From NCBI GenBank assembly GCA_943328975.2, contig CALQCC020000003.1:62001-126000 (forward strand): a stretch of 64,000 bases of DNA. Direction: 5' to 3'. This document shows positions 38,860 to 47,747 of the stretch, piece by piece. The notes under the pieces were generated by a model. It saw only the letters and a list, made by a program, of their open reading frames with translations, had not been told where the DNA came from and did not search any database. The DNA is from Bordetella parapertussis. GTDB taxonomy: Bacteria > Acidobacteriota > Terriglobia > Bryobacterales > Bryobacteraceae. A program made the position numbers and the translations under genes. Within the stretch, counting starts at the first letter, position 1. Each line of letters begins with the position of its first letter.

Positions 38860-39017
38860 TCCTCACCTCTCAACACACGCACAATCTCGTCCAGCGCCCT
38901 TTGCCGGTCGACCTCGGTCATCGTCGGTCCGATGTCTTCCATCCTCACGATAGGCAGGGTGTCCCCATCGCGCCGCAATTCATTCGTTAACAGTTCCAGC
39001 TCTTCTTCGTGACTCAT
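38856..39017 (-). CDS. Small 53-aa acidic protein
   Basis: Below the ORF-track cutoff. It reads [20 protein letters not shown] and ends VRVLRGEE. Its ATG overlaps the upstream stop (ATGA) and its stop overlaps the next ATG (ATGA), so it sits exactly between two coupled genes. Mostly helical and acidic; no family recognised. It may act as a small partner or adaptor of the flanking proteins. Confidence 0.6.
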   Translation of the reverse strand: MSHEEELELLTNELRRDGDTLPIVRMEDIGPTMTEVDRQRALDEIVRVLRGEE

Positions 39018-39673
39018 ACTCGATCCTGATATTTCCGTTCCAACCCGTCCGCTTCCGTCGACAGCTGTACCGCCCGCCCCTTGAGCTCCTTCGCCCTCGT
39101 GAGCAACGCTCCAGCGACGCCCTTCGACATGTCTACCGGCAGCACCATCTCATCGCTGACCGCCGCGCGAATCTGCCCCAGGACCTTCTCGGCGCGCTCT
39201 TGCGCGATTGCCTCAAAGGCTCGGGACTGTGCCGCCAACGAGTGTGCTTCTTCACGCAAGCTGGAGATGTGCGCCAACGGAATCGTATGCTCCGCCAGCC
39301 GCTCAATCGCGCGCCCCGCGTAGCGAATCTGATCCTCGATGGTCGCGGCCTCGTCGGCCATCTTCCAATCAGGTTTGGCCCCGGAGGCAGCCATCTCCAC
39401 CAGAGCGTCCAGCGCCGATTGTCCGGCCTGCTCCAATTTCTCGCGAGCTTCTTTCGCAATCTGATGCAGCGCCCGTTCGGCGGTGCGCAGCCTAGCCAGT
39501 TCAGCGGCAGCGGCGCGCGATCCCGCCATTGCCGAAGCAACGTCCGGATGCGCCTCGGCTTGCGCAGCAGCTTCCGCCACGCGAGCCTGCATATCTTGTG
39601 CGAGTGTTTGTTCGTCGTCGGTTGCGACGGCTTCTAAGGTAGGTGTTTGGGAGAGTTCAAAACTCATCGGCAT
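39014..39673 (-). CDS. Coiled-coil hypothetical protein
   Basis: 219 aa from the ATG at 39673 (MPMSFEL); MSFEL at 39667 is an equal alternative and the track start at 39745 is unlikely. Almost wholly helical: alanine-, glutamate- and arginine-rich heptads from about residue 15 to 219 ([41 protein letters not shown]). No signal peptide or membrane segment. Not recognised. First of three genes joined by 4-nt overlaps; 93 bp separate it from the Sel1 gene upstream. Confidence 0.65.
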   Translation of the reverse strand: MPMSFELSQTPTLEAVATDDEQTLAQDMQARVAEAAAQAEAHPDVASAMAGSRAAAAELARLRTAERALHQIAKEAREKLEQAGQSALDALVEMAASGAKPDWKMADEAATIEDQIRYAGRAIERLAEHTIPLAHISSLREEAHSLAAQSRAFEAIAQERAEKVLGQIRAAVSDEMVLPVDMSKGVAGALLTRAKELKGRAVQLSTEADGLERKYQDRV

Positions 39674-39766
39674 GTGTTCTCTGCCGACAGTGTGCGCTGC
39701 ACGAACGGACGAGAACTTATCTCCCGTCTGCCGAGCGCACTCCAAACTAGATTGTGCTGCTGTAAC

Positions 39767-40846
39767 TTAGCGCTTCAGCCGAGCTTTCGCCTGCGCGTGA
39801 CCTTGTTTCGCAGCCTTCGTGAACCACGCTGCCGCCTCGGTGTCGCTCTGCGGAACGCCCTTGCCTTCGGCGTACATGCGCCCGTAGTTGTACTGCCCCG
39901 CGGCATTGTTCTGCATCGCCGCCTCGCGATACCAGGAGACAGCCTCGGTCACCAGCTTCGGCACGCCCCGGCCATTCTCGAACGCCAGCCCGACCTCGAC
40001 CTGCGCGGGAGCATATCCCTCTTCCGCCATGGCCCGGATCGCCCCCATCGCGTCGGGATTCTTCTGCGCCTTACGGAACCATCCCAGTGCCTGGCTCTTA
40101 TCCTTCGGAACGCCGATCCCGTTGATGTAGATGAGACCCATGTTCATGATCGCCTGGGCATGCCCTTTGTCCGCAGCCTTGCGCGTCCAGTTCAGCGCTT
40201 CGGTGGGGTTTTTCTCCACGCCCTGTCCGCCCAAATACATCGCGCCCAAATTGAACTGTGCTTCCACGGATCCAGCGTCCGCTGCCTTGCGAAACCACGT
40301 TACAGCTTCGCCGTAATCCTGCTTGGTCCCCTGACCCGACGCGTACATCGTACCCACCGCATACTGCGCCTCGACCATATTCTTCTGCGCGGCCCGGCGA
40401 AAATAATCCAAGGCAAGCGCATAATCCCGTTTCATCCCTTGCCCGCCGTAGAACATCTGCGCGATATCCCGCTGCGCTTCCGGAATGTTTTGATCTGCCG
40501 CAAGCCGAATCCACTTTGCGCCCTCGACGAGGTCGCGCTTTACGCCTTCGCCCGAGGCATACATCAAGCCCAAGCTATACTGCGCCGGAGCATAGTTCTT
40601 ATTCGCAGCCTTGCGCCACAACGCCAGCGCTTCGGGAATATTCTTTTTTGTCCCCTGGCCCGACGCGGTCAGTTCTGCCAACAGGGACTGCGCCTGCGCA
40701 TCCCCGCCATCGGCCAAAGGCCGCAACAGCGTGATCGCCGTAGCGTAGTCTTTCTTGTCCATCGCCGCCTGAATCGGATCGACCTGTGCGAAAACAGAGG
40801 TGCCCAGCACCAATAAAATCAAGCTTCGGGACAACAGTTGCGCCAT
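39767..40846 (-). CDS. Secreted Sel1-like repeat protein
   Basis: 359 aa with a signal peptide (LILLVLGTSVFAQ). At least eight Sel1-like repeats of about 36 residues follow, each with the pattern AQYxLGxMYxxGxGVxxD (for example AQYSLGLMYASGEGVKRD, AQFNLGAMYLGGQGVEKN). Such solenoids scaffold protein-protein contacts, here in the periplasm. Ends AKARLKR. No SD; TAGAAT ends 6 nt before the ATG. Confidence 0.9.
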   Translation of the reverse strand: MAQLLSRSLILLVLGTSVFAQVDPIQAAMDKKDYATAITLLRPLADGGDAQAQSLLAELTASGQGTKKNIPEALALWRKAANKNYAPAQYSLGLMYASGEGVKRDLVEGAKWIRLAADQNIPEAQRDIAQMFYGGQGMKRDYALALDYFRRAAQKNMVEAQYAVGTMYASGQGTKQDYGEAVTWFRKAADAGSVEAQFNLGAMYLGGQGVEKNPTEALNWTRKAADKGHAQAIMNMGLIYINGIGVPKDKSQALGWFRKAQKNPDAMGAIRAMAEEGYAPAQVEVGLAFENGRGVPKLVTEAVSWYREAAMQNNAAGQYNYGRMYAEGKGVPQSDTEAAAWFTKAAKQGHAQAKARLKR

Positions 40847-40852
40847 AAATCT

Positions 40853-40858
40853 ATTCTA
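40853..40858 (-). promoter_or_regulatory. -10-like TAGAAT for the Sel1-repeat gene
   Basis: TAGAAT on the minus strand ends 6 nt before the ATG at 40846, so the predicted transcript would start on the start codon. No SD is present. Confidence 0.42.
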
Positions 40859-40921
40859 GCCGCCCATGGGAAGACGGGTGCGGCCCTAATTGAGCGGTGC
40901 TTTCCCGCCGAACATCCCTAT

Positions 40922-41935
40922 ATGGCGACCCAATCCACACTGCCGCTCTATTCCGAAGGGGCCAAACGCAAGCGCAAAATCCTTACGAGCGAGTTCCTCA
41001 GCATTGGAGGTACATTCCTGCGCGTGCTGGTGGGTTACCTGGTGCTGGTCCTGATCACCGCCGCCACGTCGTTCCCCTATCGCACCGACGCAGTGACGGA
41101 GCGGGGCATTCCGCAGCCCAAGGATTACAACGAATTCTACAAGCGCATCTACGCGCCTCCGCCTCAAAACGGGGCCTCCGCGGCCAATCCCGCCGAAGAT
41201 CCTGCCGACGAGGCGTACGTGAGAATGGCCCGCGAAGCCATCGAAGATAACCACGTGGTGGATAGCGTGAAGAATTTCGTCCAGCAGTATCACATGCAGA
41301 ACGCGCGCGTTCTCGACGTCGGCGCCGGCACAGGCTACCTGCAGGATGTGGTGCCGAACTACGTTGGACTCGACATCTCCCCCACCGCGGCCCGTTACTA
41401 TCACAAGCCTTTCATCGAAGCTTCGGCCACCGACATGCCGATCCCGGATGGCGACTTCGACCTGGTCTGGAGCGTGTGGGTTCTGGAGCACGTCCCCAAT
41501 CCCGAACAAGCCCTCTCAGAAATGCGCCGCGTTGTGAAGAATGGCGGCACCTTGTTCCTGGTCCCAGCGTGGGATTGCAGTCCCTACCTGGCCCAAGGCT
41601 ACCCCGTGCGCCCCTTCAGCGACTTCGATCTCAGCGGAAAACTGACCAAGGCAGGCATGTTCTTCCGCTTGTATCTGCCCTTCTACCGCGCCGTACAAAC
41701 CACTCAGCGACTGGCGCTGAGCACGCTCCAATGGTCCGGCCCGACCAAGTTTCACTACGCGCCACTCCAGGCTAACTACGATCACTACTGGATGCCCGAC
41801 AGCGACGCCATCAACAGCCTCGACCGCTACGAGATGTCCCAGTGGTTCACATCCCGCGGCGACGAATGCCTGAACTGCGAGAGCCGCTTGTTCGACCAGG
41901 GTGGGGCGCTGATTATCAAGGTCCACAAGAACTAG
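40922..41935 (+). CDS. Membrane-anchored class I methyltransferase
   Basis: 337 aa; the ATG at 40922 (MATQSTLPLYSEG) is preferred over the track start, whose first 28 residues overlap the opposite gene's promoter. One membrane segment at about 37-55 (LRVLVGYLVLVLITAA). Methyltransferase_11 core: VLDVGAGTGYLQDVV (SAM loop), VGLDIS, ATDMPIPDGDFDLVWSVWVLEHV. The C-terminal part contains WDCSPYLAQGYPVRPFSDFDL and a late Cx2C-like pair (DECLNCES). The acceptor is unknown. Its stop overlaps the parE stop on the opposite strand (CTAG). Confidence 0.82.
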   Translation: MATQSTLPLYSEGAKRKRKILTSEFLSIGGTFLRVLVGYLVLVLITAATSFPYRTDAVTERGIPQPKDYNEFYKRIYAPPPQNGASAANPAEDPADEAYVRMAREAIEDNHVVDSVKNFVQQYHMQNARVLDVGAGTGYLQDVVPNYVGLDISPTAARYYHKPFIEASATDMPIPDGDFDLVWSVWVLEHVPNPEQALSEMRRVVKNGGTLFLVPAWDCSPYLAQGYPVRPFSDFDLSGKLTKAGMFFRLYLPFYRAVQTTQRLALSTLQWSGPTKFHYAPLQANYDHYWMPDSDAINSLDRYEMSQWFTSRGDECLNCESRLFDQGGALIIKVHKN

Positions 41936-42231
41936 GGGACGGGTCCCAACAGCGGACCGATGTCGCGGGCGCCGTGTAACACCCGTACGATCTTCACGGG
42001 CGCGGGTGTCTCTCGATAGTAGATGACGTACGTTCCCACGGGGAGACTGCGGAGCCCGCGGTCCAGGTCTAGTCGCTCCCGTCCAATGCCGGGTTGTTCA
42101 GCGATGGTTGCAAACGTTGCGATGAGCATGGCGTTCGTCCGCCTTGCTGCATCTAGGTTGTCCCTCGCAATATAGACAAAGATCTCAACCAGATCCCGCC
42201 CCGCCTTGCGTGAGACGCGAAGGCGCGCCAC
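41932..42231 (-). CDS. parE: ParE-type toxin
   Basis: 99 aa, RelE/ParE fold: LRVSRKAGRDLVEIFVYIARDN, ERLDLDRGLRSLPVGTYVIYYR and IVRVLHGARDI. ParE toxins poison gyrase. GTG start directly after the parD stop (TAAGTG, zero spacing), so translation depends on the antitoxin gene. Part of the accessory block up to 44.2 kb. Confidence 0.9.
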   Translation of the reverse strand: MARLRVSRKAGRDLVEIFVYIARDNLDAARRTNAMLIATFATIAEQPGIGRERLDLDRGLRSLPVGTYVIYYRETPAPVKIVRVLHGARDIGPLLGPVP

Positions 42232-42531
42232 TTATGTTTTCGACGAGCCTCGCTGCAGTAGTTTCAGGGCTTCCCGTTCCGTAGCCTCGGCTAGTGCGGG
42301 CAGGTCTTCTACTCCGTACTCTGCGTACTCCCCCGCGTCGATCTGCGCATCGGCCTGTCGGAGTTCCTCCCGCAGGACCGCGAGCTTGTTGGCTTGCGCT
42401 TCGCCATATTTGCGAGCAATGAGGAAGTGCCGGACAGCGCTACTTAATAATGCCTCGGGACTTGCAAAGTTCCCGTCTCGGACCTCGTTAGCAACGAGTT
42501 CCTCGACTTCGTGGTCCAAAGTGAGTTGCAT
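42232..42531 (-). CDS. parD: ParD-type antitoxin
   Basis: 99 aa. The N-terminal ribbon-helix-helix-like part (MQLTLDHEVEELVANEVRDGNFASPEALLSSAVR) should bind DNA and autorepress; the C-terminal part (LREELRQADAQIDAGEYAEYG) matches the toxin-binding region of ParD. Co-transcribed with parE. The XRE regulator lies 46 bp upstream on the same strand and might be co-transcribed. Confidence 0.87.
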   Translation of the reverse strand: MQLTLDHEVEELVANEVRDGNFASPEALLSSAVRHFLIARKYGEAQANKLAVLREELRQADAQIDAGEYAEYGVEDLPALAEATEREALKLLQRGSSKT

Positions 42532-42577
42532 GATGTGCCTAGTTCATATTGTAGGCCTGATATGACGTGGCGCGCGA

Positions 42578-42790
42578 TCAGAGTTTGCCGATCAAGTCGT
42601 GAATCTTGACTCCGAGCGTGTCGGCGACAATCTTCAATGTTTGGATCGTAACATTGCTCTCGCCGCGTTCGATTTCGCCAACGTGTGCCCGATTCAACCC
42701 AGATCGGTCGGCAAATACGTCTTGCGACCATCCGTGTTTTCGTCGCAAAACTCGGATAGTCGCTCCGATTTGCGTCTGGATATCTTGCAC
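42578..42790 (-). CDS. XRE-family transcriptional regulator
   Basis: 70 aa, a single HTH_3 domain: IGATIRVLRRKHGWSQDVFADRSGLNRAHVGEIERGESNVTIQ. GTG start; an in-frame TAG lies immediately upstream, so no earlier start is possible. Its size and shape resemble controller proteins of restriction-modification or accessory modules. It stands between parDE (same strand) and a divergent gene pair. The perfect 20-bp palindrome 34 bp upstream is its likely operator. Confidence 0.85.
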   Translation of the reverse strand: MQDIQTQIGATIRVLRRKHGWSQDVFADRSGLNRAHVGEIERGESNVTIQTLKIVADTLGVKIHDLIGKL

Positions 42791-42824
42791 CTATGAGCAG
42801 TTTCTGGCTACTCTGGTTAAATCC

Positions 42825-42844
42825 ATACAGGTTATAACCTGTAT
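42825..42844. promoter_or_regulatory. Perfect 20-bp palindrome, probable XRE operator
   Basis: ATACAGGTTATAACCTGTAT is a perfect palindrome in the 86-bp gap between the XRE gene and the divergent membrane gene. Its centre TTATAA also gives a TATAAC -10-like hexamer on both strands, so a bound dimer would block both promoters. Confidence 0.75.
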
Positions 42845-42857
42845 TTAAGCCCGCGCC

Positions 42858-42874
42858 TTGAGGCGAGGCCTCAA
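42858..42874 (+). promoter_or_regulatory. Hairpin covering the SD of the membrane gene
   Basis: TTGAGGCGAGGCCTCAA folds into a 7-bp stem with a 3-nt loop. The GAGG that would serve as SD for the TTG at 42877 lies in the loop and 3' arm, so the structure may limit translation initiation. Confidence 0.4.
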
Positions 42875-42876
42875 AC

Positions 42877-43389
42877 TTGTTCAATCAAAACCACCGACGA
42901 ATCGCTGAGGTTGGCACGGGGCACCTCGTCTACGCGACTTTTAGTTGGTTCTTCGACAACATTCTTTACGTTTTCGTCGTTTTCCGCATGGGCCTGCTTG
43001 TCGGAGGCACGATCATGACCGCACTCTCGCTGGCGTTGTGCGCCGCGACACTTCTGCTCTACGAGCGAATGCAAATCGATTGGGTCGGAGCCGGCAGCTT
43101 ATCTCGCCTGTCTTACAATCCGAACCCGTCTAGGTGGCAGCGCATCATCTTTGGTGCGACTCGTCGCAGTGACGCCCTTGTCTTTCTCGTCCTCTGTATT
43201 TTCCAAGACCCGTTCATTACAACCGCATATTTCCGGCGGGGCCGTTTCGACGGTCTCACGTCGCGCGATTGGCGCATATTCTTCAGCAGCGTCTTCGTCA
43301 GTAACTTCTACTGGACGCTTCGCTCGGGTGCCGTCGGGGTTATCTTGTTCAGCGCTTGGCGATGGCTTATTCATTCGCGATTCCAATGA
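42877..43389 (+). CDS. Four-helix membrane protein of unknown function
   Basis: 170 aa from a TTG start (MFNQNHRRIAEVG), GAGG 8 nt upstream. Predicted membrane segments near 20-37, 40-60 (LLVGGTIMTALSLALCAATLLL), 98-115 (ALVFLVLCIFQDPFI) and 130-165, with a polar basic loop between the second and third. Not recognised. Its stop overlaps the next ATG (ATGA). It is divergent from the XRE regulator across a perfect palindrome. The sequence looks less GC-rich than the core genes around it, suggesting transfer. Confidence 0.65.
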   Translation: MFNQNHRRIAEVGTGHLVYATFSWFFDNILYVFVVFRMGLLVGGTIMTALSLALCAATLLLYERMQIDWVGAGSLSRLSYNPNPSRWQRIIFGATRRSDALVFLVLCIFQDPFITTAYFRRGRFDGLTSRDWRIFFSSVFVSNFYWTLRSGAVGVILFSAWRWLIHSRFQ

Positions 43390-44186
43390 TAGAAGACCGA
43401 CTAGCTGCGCTCTACACGCCTCTGGATGAGGCGGTCGCGGTACTTCGCTCCCGTCGTGCCGCGTCCATATTAAGTATCGATTCGGCGCTTGAGCGGCATC
43501 TCTCCGCTCGGCCCTACGCGGTGCTCTTTCGGCAAGTAGCCACGCCCAATTTTGAGTTGGAGCGATTTGTGTCTCTGGCTTCTTCTGGTGGGCTCACGCC
43601 GCTGGTTGTCGAGTTCACCGCAGACCGATTTTCTAGTTCCAATGAACTGAAACGCGCGCTCGCGTGCTTAAGCTTTCCCGACGGTCCACAGAGCGCTGTG
43701 GATTCTACCGTTTCTGCATTGACCATTATTCGCATCGCGGCATCGAATGGAATTGCGTTTCGGGATGTGGCCACACTTTGGCTACAGCCTCTTGTCGAAT
43801 TTCACCATGAACTCCTTTTCGCAAGGAGTGACCTTCGCGCTGTCGAGCTTTTTGAAGGTTCAGGGTGGTTCTCGAGCCACGGCAAGAAGGCGCTTCACTA
43901 CTACGCGCCGCTGTTCTCCTTGTTTCTTGACCACGCCATACTGTTTGAAGACTTTCTTCTGACCTCCTCGGAACTAAAGTTCACGTCAGACCTCGTGGTT
44001 CCGGCATTTGAATTGGTGTGTTCTCTTCAGGGTCGCAAACCGCTCATTTGTCGCATTGGGTCTTGCGATGTTGCTGAAAGCCCCGCTTGGTTTCATTACC
44101 CTCGCGACTATGCGGAGACAGTCCGGATGCGACTAGCCCAGGTTAGGCAAAGCTCAGCTGCCAAGCGCCGAACTGAGTTAGGCTAG
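43386..44186 (+). CDS. Soluble protein of unknown function coupled to the membrane gene
   Basis: 266 aa. The start at 43386 (MIEDRLAALYTPL) gives the 4-nt ATGA coupling; the track start 10 codons earlier is less likely. No signal peptide. Mixed alpha/beta: LDEAVAVLRSRRAASILSID, YAVLFRQVATPNFELERF, TPLVVEFTADRFSSSNELK, with later hydrophobic segments (YYAPLFSLFLDHAILFEDFLL). No family or catalytic motif recognised. Sampled sequence is near 52% GC against about 60% in flanking genes. Forms a two-gene module with the membrane protein. Confidence 0.65.
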   Translation: MIEDRLAALYTPLDEAVAVLRSRRAASILSIDSALERHLSARPYAVLFRQVATPNFELERFVSLASSGGLTPLVVEFTADRFSSSNELKRALACLSFPDGPQSAVDSTVSALTIIRIAASNGIAFRDVATLWLQPLVEFHHELLFARSDLRAVELFEGSGWFSSHGKKALHYYAPLFSLFLDHAILFEDFLLTSSELKFTSDLVVPAFELVCSLQGRKPLICRIGSCDVAESPAWFHYPRDYAETVRMRLAQVRQSSAAKRRTELG

Positions 44187-44197
44187 CCACGCCTCAA

Positions 44198-44227
44198 ACA
44201 AAAAGGCCACCCGTTTCCAGGCGGCCT
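44198..44227 (-). terminator. groEL terminator
   Basis: On the minus strand AGGCCGCC pairs with GGTGGCCT (one G-T pair) around an 8-nt loop, followed by TTTTTG. It lies about 60 nt after the groEL stop. Confidence 0.85.
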
Positions 44228-44288
44228 CTCCGTACTACTGTGTGCACAACAGCCTCTGCGCCGAGGCGCCCAGGCCGTCGCGCAGCGA

Positions 44289-45947
<1,659 letters not shown>

Positions 45948-46262
45948 TTACGCCTTCGCCTTTTTGCCCGCGTTGTCGATCACGCCGAGCACTTCGTCTT
46001 CGCGCATGATCAAGTATTCGTTGCCGTCCATCTTGATGTCCGAACCGGAATACTTGCCGAACAGGATGCGATCGCCAACTTTCACGTCGAGCGGCATCAA
46101 CTTGCCGTCATCGCTGCGCTTGCCCTGGCCAACGGCCACGACTTCGCCTTCCTGCGGCTTTTCCTTGGCGGAATCCGGAATAAACAGCCCACCGGCCGTC
46201 TTCTCCGCGTCGTTATCGAGCCGTTTGACCACGATGCGGTCATAGAGCGGTCTAATATTCAT
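45948..46262 (-). CDS. groS: Co-chaperonin GroES
   Basis: 104 aa. Conserved [11 protein letters not shown], the mobile loop [17 protein letters not shown], and the roof and C-terminal [14 protein letters not shown]. Very strong SD (AGGAGG) before the ATG. First gene of the groESL operon, with a leader of roughly 90 nt after the CIRCE-overlapped promoter. Confidence 0.97.
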   Translation of the reverse strand: MNIRPLYDRIVVKRLDNDAEKTAGGLFIPDSAKEKPQEGEVVAVGQGKRSDDGKLMPLDVKVGDRILFGKYSGSDIKMDGNEYLIMREDEVLGVIDNAGKKAKA

Positions 46263-46353
46263 GGTTTGTACCTCCTAGGGGATTTGTTGCTTGGGTTACG
46301 TTGAAAAATCTTGGAAGAGGAGCCCGGCAGAACGGCCGCGACTCACAGTCCTA

Positions 46354-46383
46354 TTATTAGCACACTCCGCCTAGGAGTGACAA
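46354..46383 (-). promoter_or_regulatory. groESL promoter with CIRCE element
   Basis: TTAGCACAC-N9-GAGTGACAA (46357-46383) matches the HrcA operator TTAGCACTC-N9-GAGTGCTAA at 15 of 18 arm positions. On the minus strand TTGTCA (46383-46378), an 18-bp spacer and TAATAA (46359-46354) form a sigma-70-type promoter spanning the operator, so HrcA binding would block polymerase. Confidence 0.85.
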
Positions 46384-46538
46384 TACTTAGATGTAAGTGA
46401 TTGATAGTAAATGGTCTTATTCTGAATTCTTAGTGGGCTTCGCATGAAGCTTGAGCCCCCTCTTGTCAAGTCTGCGTCCAGGGGGAAGTCTCCATCCACG
46501 TTTTAGAGGGACGAGGCGTCTACCTAGCGGAGGTTCCC

Positions 46539-46931
46539 ATGCTAAGAACTGTCGCCGTACTTTTCCTGCTCTCCGCTGCCGTGTTCGCGCAGACAACCGA
46601 GCAGCAACAATTTACTACCCAGGCGCCCATCAACGCGCGCTATGAGATCAAGCAGATCCGAATCAATTGGACCTTGCGTCTGGACCGTTACACGGGAATG
46701 ATCGACCGCTTGACCCGAACCAGCAACGGGTCAGCTTGGGAAGAGATGCCGGTGGCCGACCTACAGCCGACTGATTCGAGTGGGCCGCGATTCCAATTGA
46801 GCGCCTTGGCGGGTGTTCCAGACCTTCTATTCTTACTCGACACGCTTACAGGACAAACGTGGAAGCTGAGCTACGCCGTCGGCAAGAATGGCGTGAACGA
46901 ACTCAACGTGTGGCGCCCGATCGCAAAATAG
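46539..46931 (+). CDS. Small secreted hypothetical protein
   Basis: 130 aa, GGAGG before the ATG, and a signal peptide (LRTVAVLFLLSAAVFAQ). The mature part is short and beta-rich: YEIKQIRINWTLRLDRYTG, WKLSYAVGKNGVNELNVW. It resembles small periplasmic proteins in which a residue-by-residue YTG/Trp pattern repeats, but no family is recognised. It ends 3 bp from the end of the convergent frameshifted gene. An inverted CCCCCT/AGGGGG lies in its leader. Confidence 0.7.
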   Translation: MLRTVAVLFLLSAAVFAQTTEQQQFTTQAPINARYEIKQIRINWTLRLDRYTGMIDRLTRTSNGSAWEEMPVADLQPTDSSGPRFQLSALAGVPDLLFLLDTLTGQTWKLSYAVGKNGVNELNVWRPIAK

Positions 46932-46934
46932 GTT

Positions 46935-47205
46935 TCACTTGCGGCGGCGAACACGGCTTTTTGCCGCCTTGGCCTCGCCGCCCGTTCCACCGAATGCAAC
47001 GGCCCAGGCAATGATCACCAGGACCGGATTTGTATCCCAATACATTCCAGTCGCGATGATGGCGACTAATTAGGTGGGGTGCGAAGATCCAGCCTAGAAT
47101 GTGCCAGAACCCGAACGACACAGCGGAAAAGAAGAGTGTCGTAATGCGCGGGAAGAAAGTGCATCCGAACAGAAAGAGCCAACCGTGTTGTTGCCAAAAA
47201 TCCAA
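46935..47205 (-). pseudogene. Small membrane protein gene with a 1-bp frameshift
   Basis: The TTG-started track ORF reads a typical small membrane protein (MDFWQQHGWLFLFGCTFFPR, later WHILGWIFAPHLI) and then becomes nonsense. Shifting frame at about 47064-47070 restores VAIIATGMYWDTNPVLVIIAW and FGGTGGEAKAA, ending at a TGA 3 bp from the convergent gene. Removing one base there would give APHLLVAI in one frame. The two halves look like one protein of about 88 aa with two membrane segments. Either a recent single-base insertion or a sequencing error. SD GGAG at 9 nt. Confidence 0.6.
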
Positions 47206-47248
47206 GTTGTCCGGCTCCAGTGAGAGTATTATGGCAGAAGTCAGGCTA

Positions 47249-47743
47249 TCACTTGGGCGGTTGTTCCACTGGCGGAAGGTCGTTCAGGACGACTCTCTTC
47301 TCGAACTTCCAGTGGCCGTCTTCGCGAACGAGCGTGTCCTCGTAGCGGCCGCTGTGTTCTAGCACCGGCTTCTTCTCCGGCGTCCCGACCACATAGGACC
47401 AGCGTGAGGTTGCGGTAGCCGTGTTCCCCTTCACTTGAATGTCGAAGTTCGTCAGCAGGTGATACGTCTTGCCGGTGTTCGGAGCCGTGCCCACGTTCTT
47501 CTGCATGAAGGTTAGCAACTCGGCTCGGCCCTTTACGCTGCCGAAGCCGCCGATCCACTCTCCGTCCTTGGTGAATAGCTCCGAGTATGCGCGCAGGTCG
47601 CGGGCGTCTAGCGTGCGGCCGTAGTCGAGCAGCAGCGTGCGGATCTCTTCCGTATCTTCGAGTTTTTGCAGGCGGGCTTCGATCGAGGGCTTCTGTCCAA
47701 AGACTAGTCCACTGAGCAACAAGAACGAACAGAGAAGCTTCAT
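47249..47743 (-). CDS. Secreted SnoaL/NTF2-like protein
   Basis: 164 aa from the ATG at 47743 (MKLLCSFLLLSGLVFGQ signal peptide); the track start is 6 codons earlier. NTF2-like cone fold of the SnoaL type: LEDTEEIRTLLLDYGRTLDARDLRAYSELFTKDGEWIG, then WKFEKRVV. No catalytic role can be assigned. It begins 4 nt after the bioA stop, so it may be the last gene of the biotin operon, though a biotin role is not implied. Confidence 0.8.
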   Translation of the reverse strand: MKLLCSFLLLSGLVFGQKPSIEARLQKLEDTEEIRTLLLDYGRTLDARDLRAYSELFTKDGEWIGGFGSVKGRAELLTFMQKNVGTAPNTGKTYHLLTNFDIQVKGNTATATSRWSYVVGTPEKKPVLEHSGRYEDTLVREDGHWKFEKRVVLNDLPPVEQPPK

Positions 47744-47747
47744 AGCC

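Noticed and set aside
39647-40816. 389-aa ORF opposite the Sel1-repeat gene
   Set aside because: Its apparent repeats mirror the Sel1 repeats on the coding strand.
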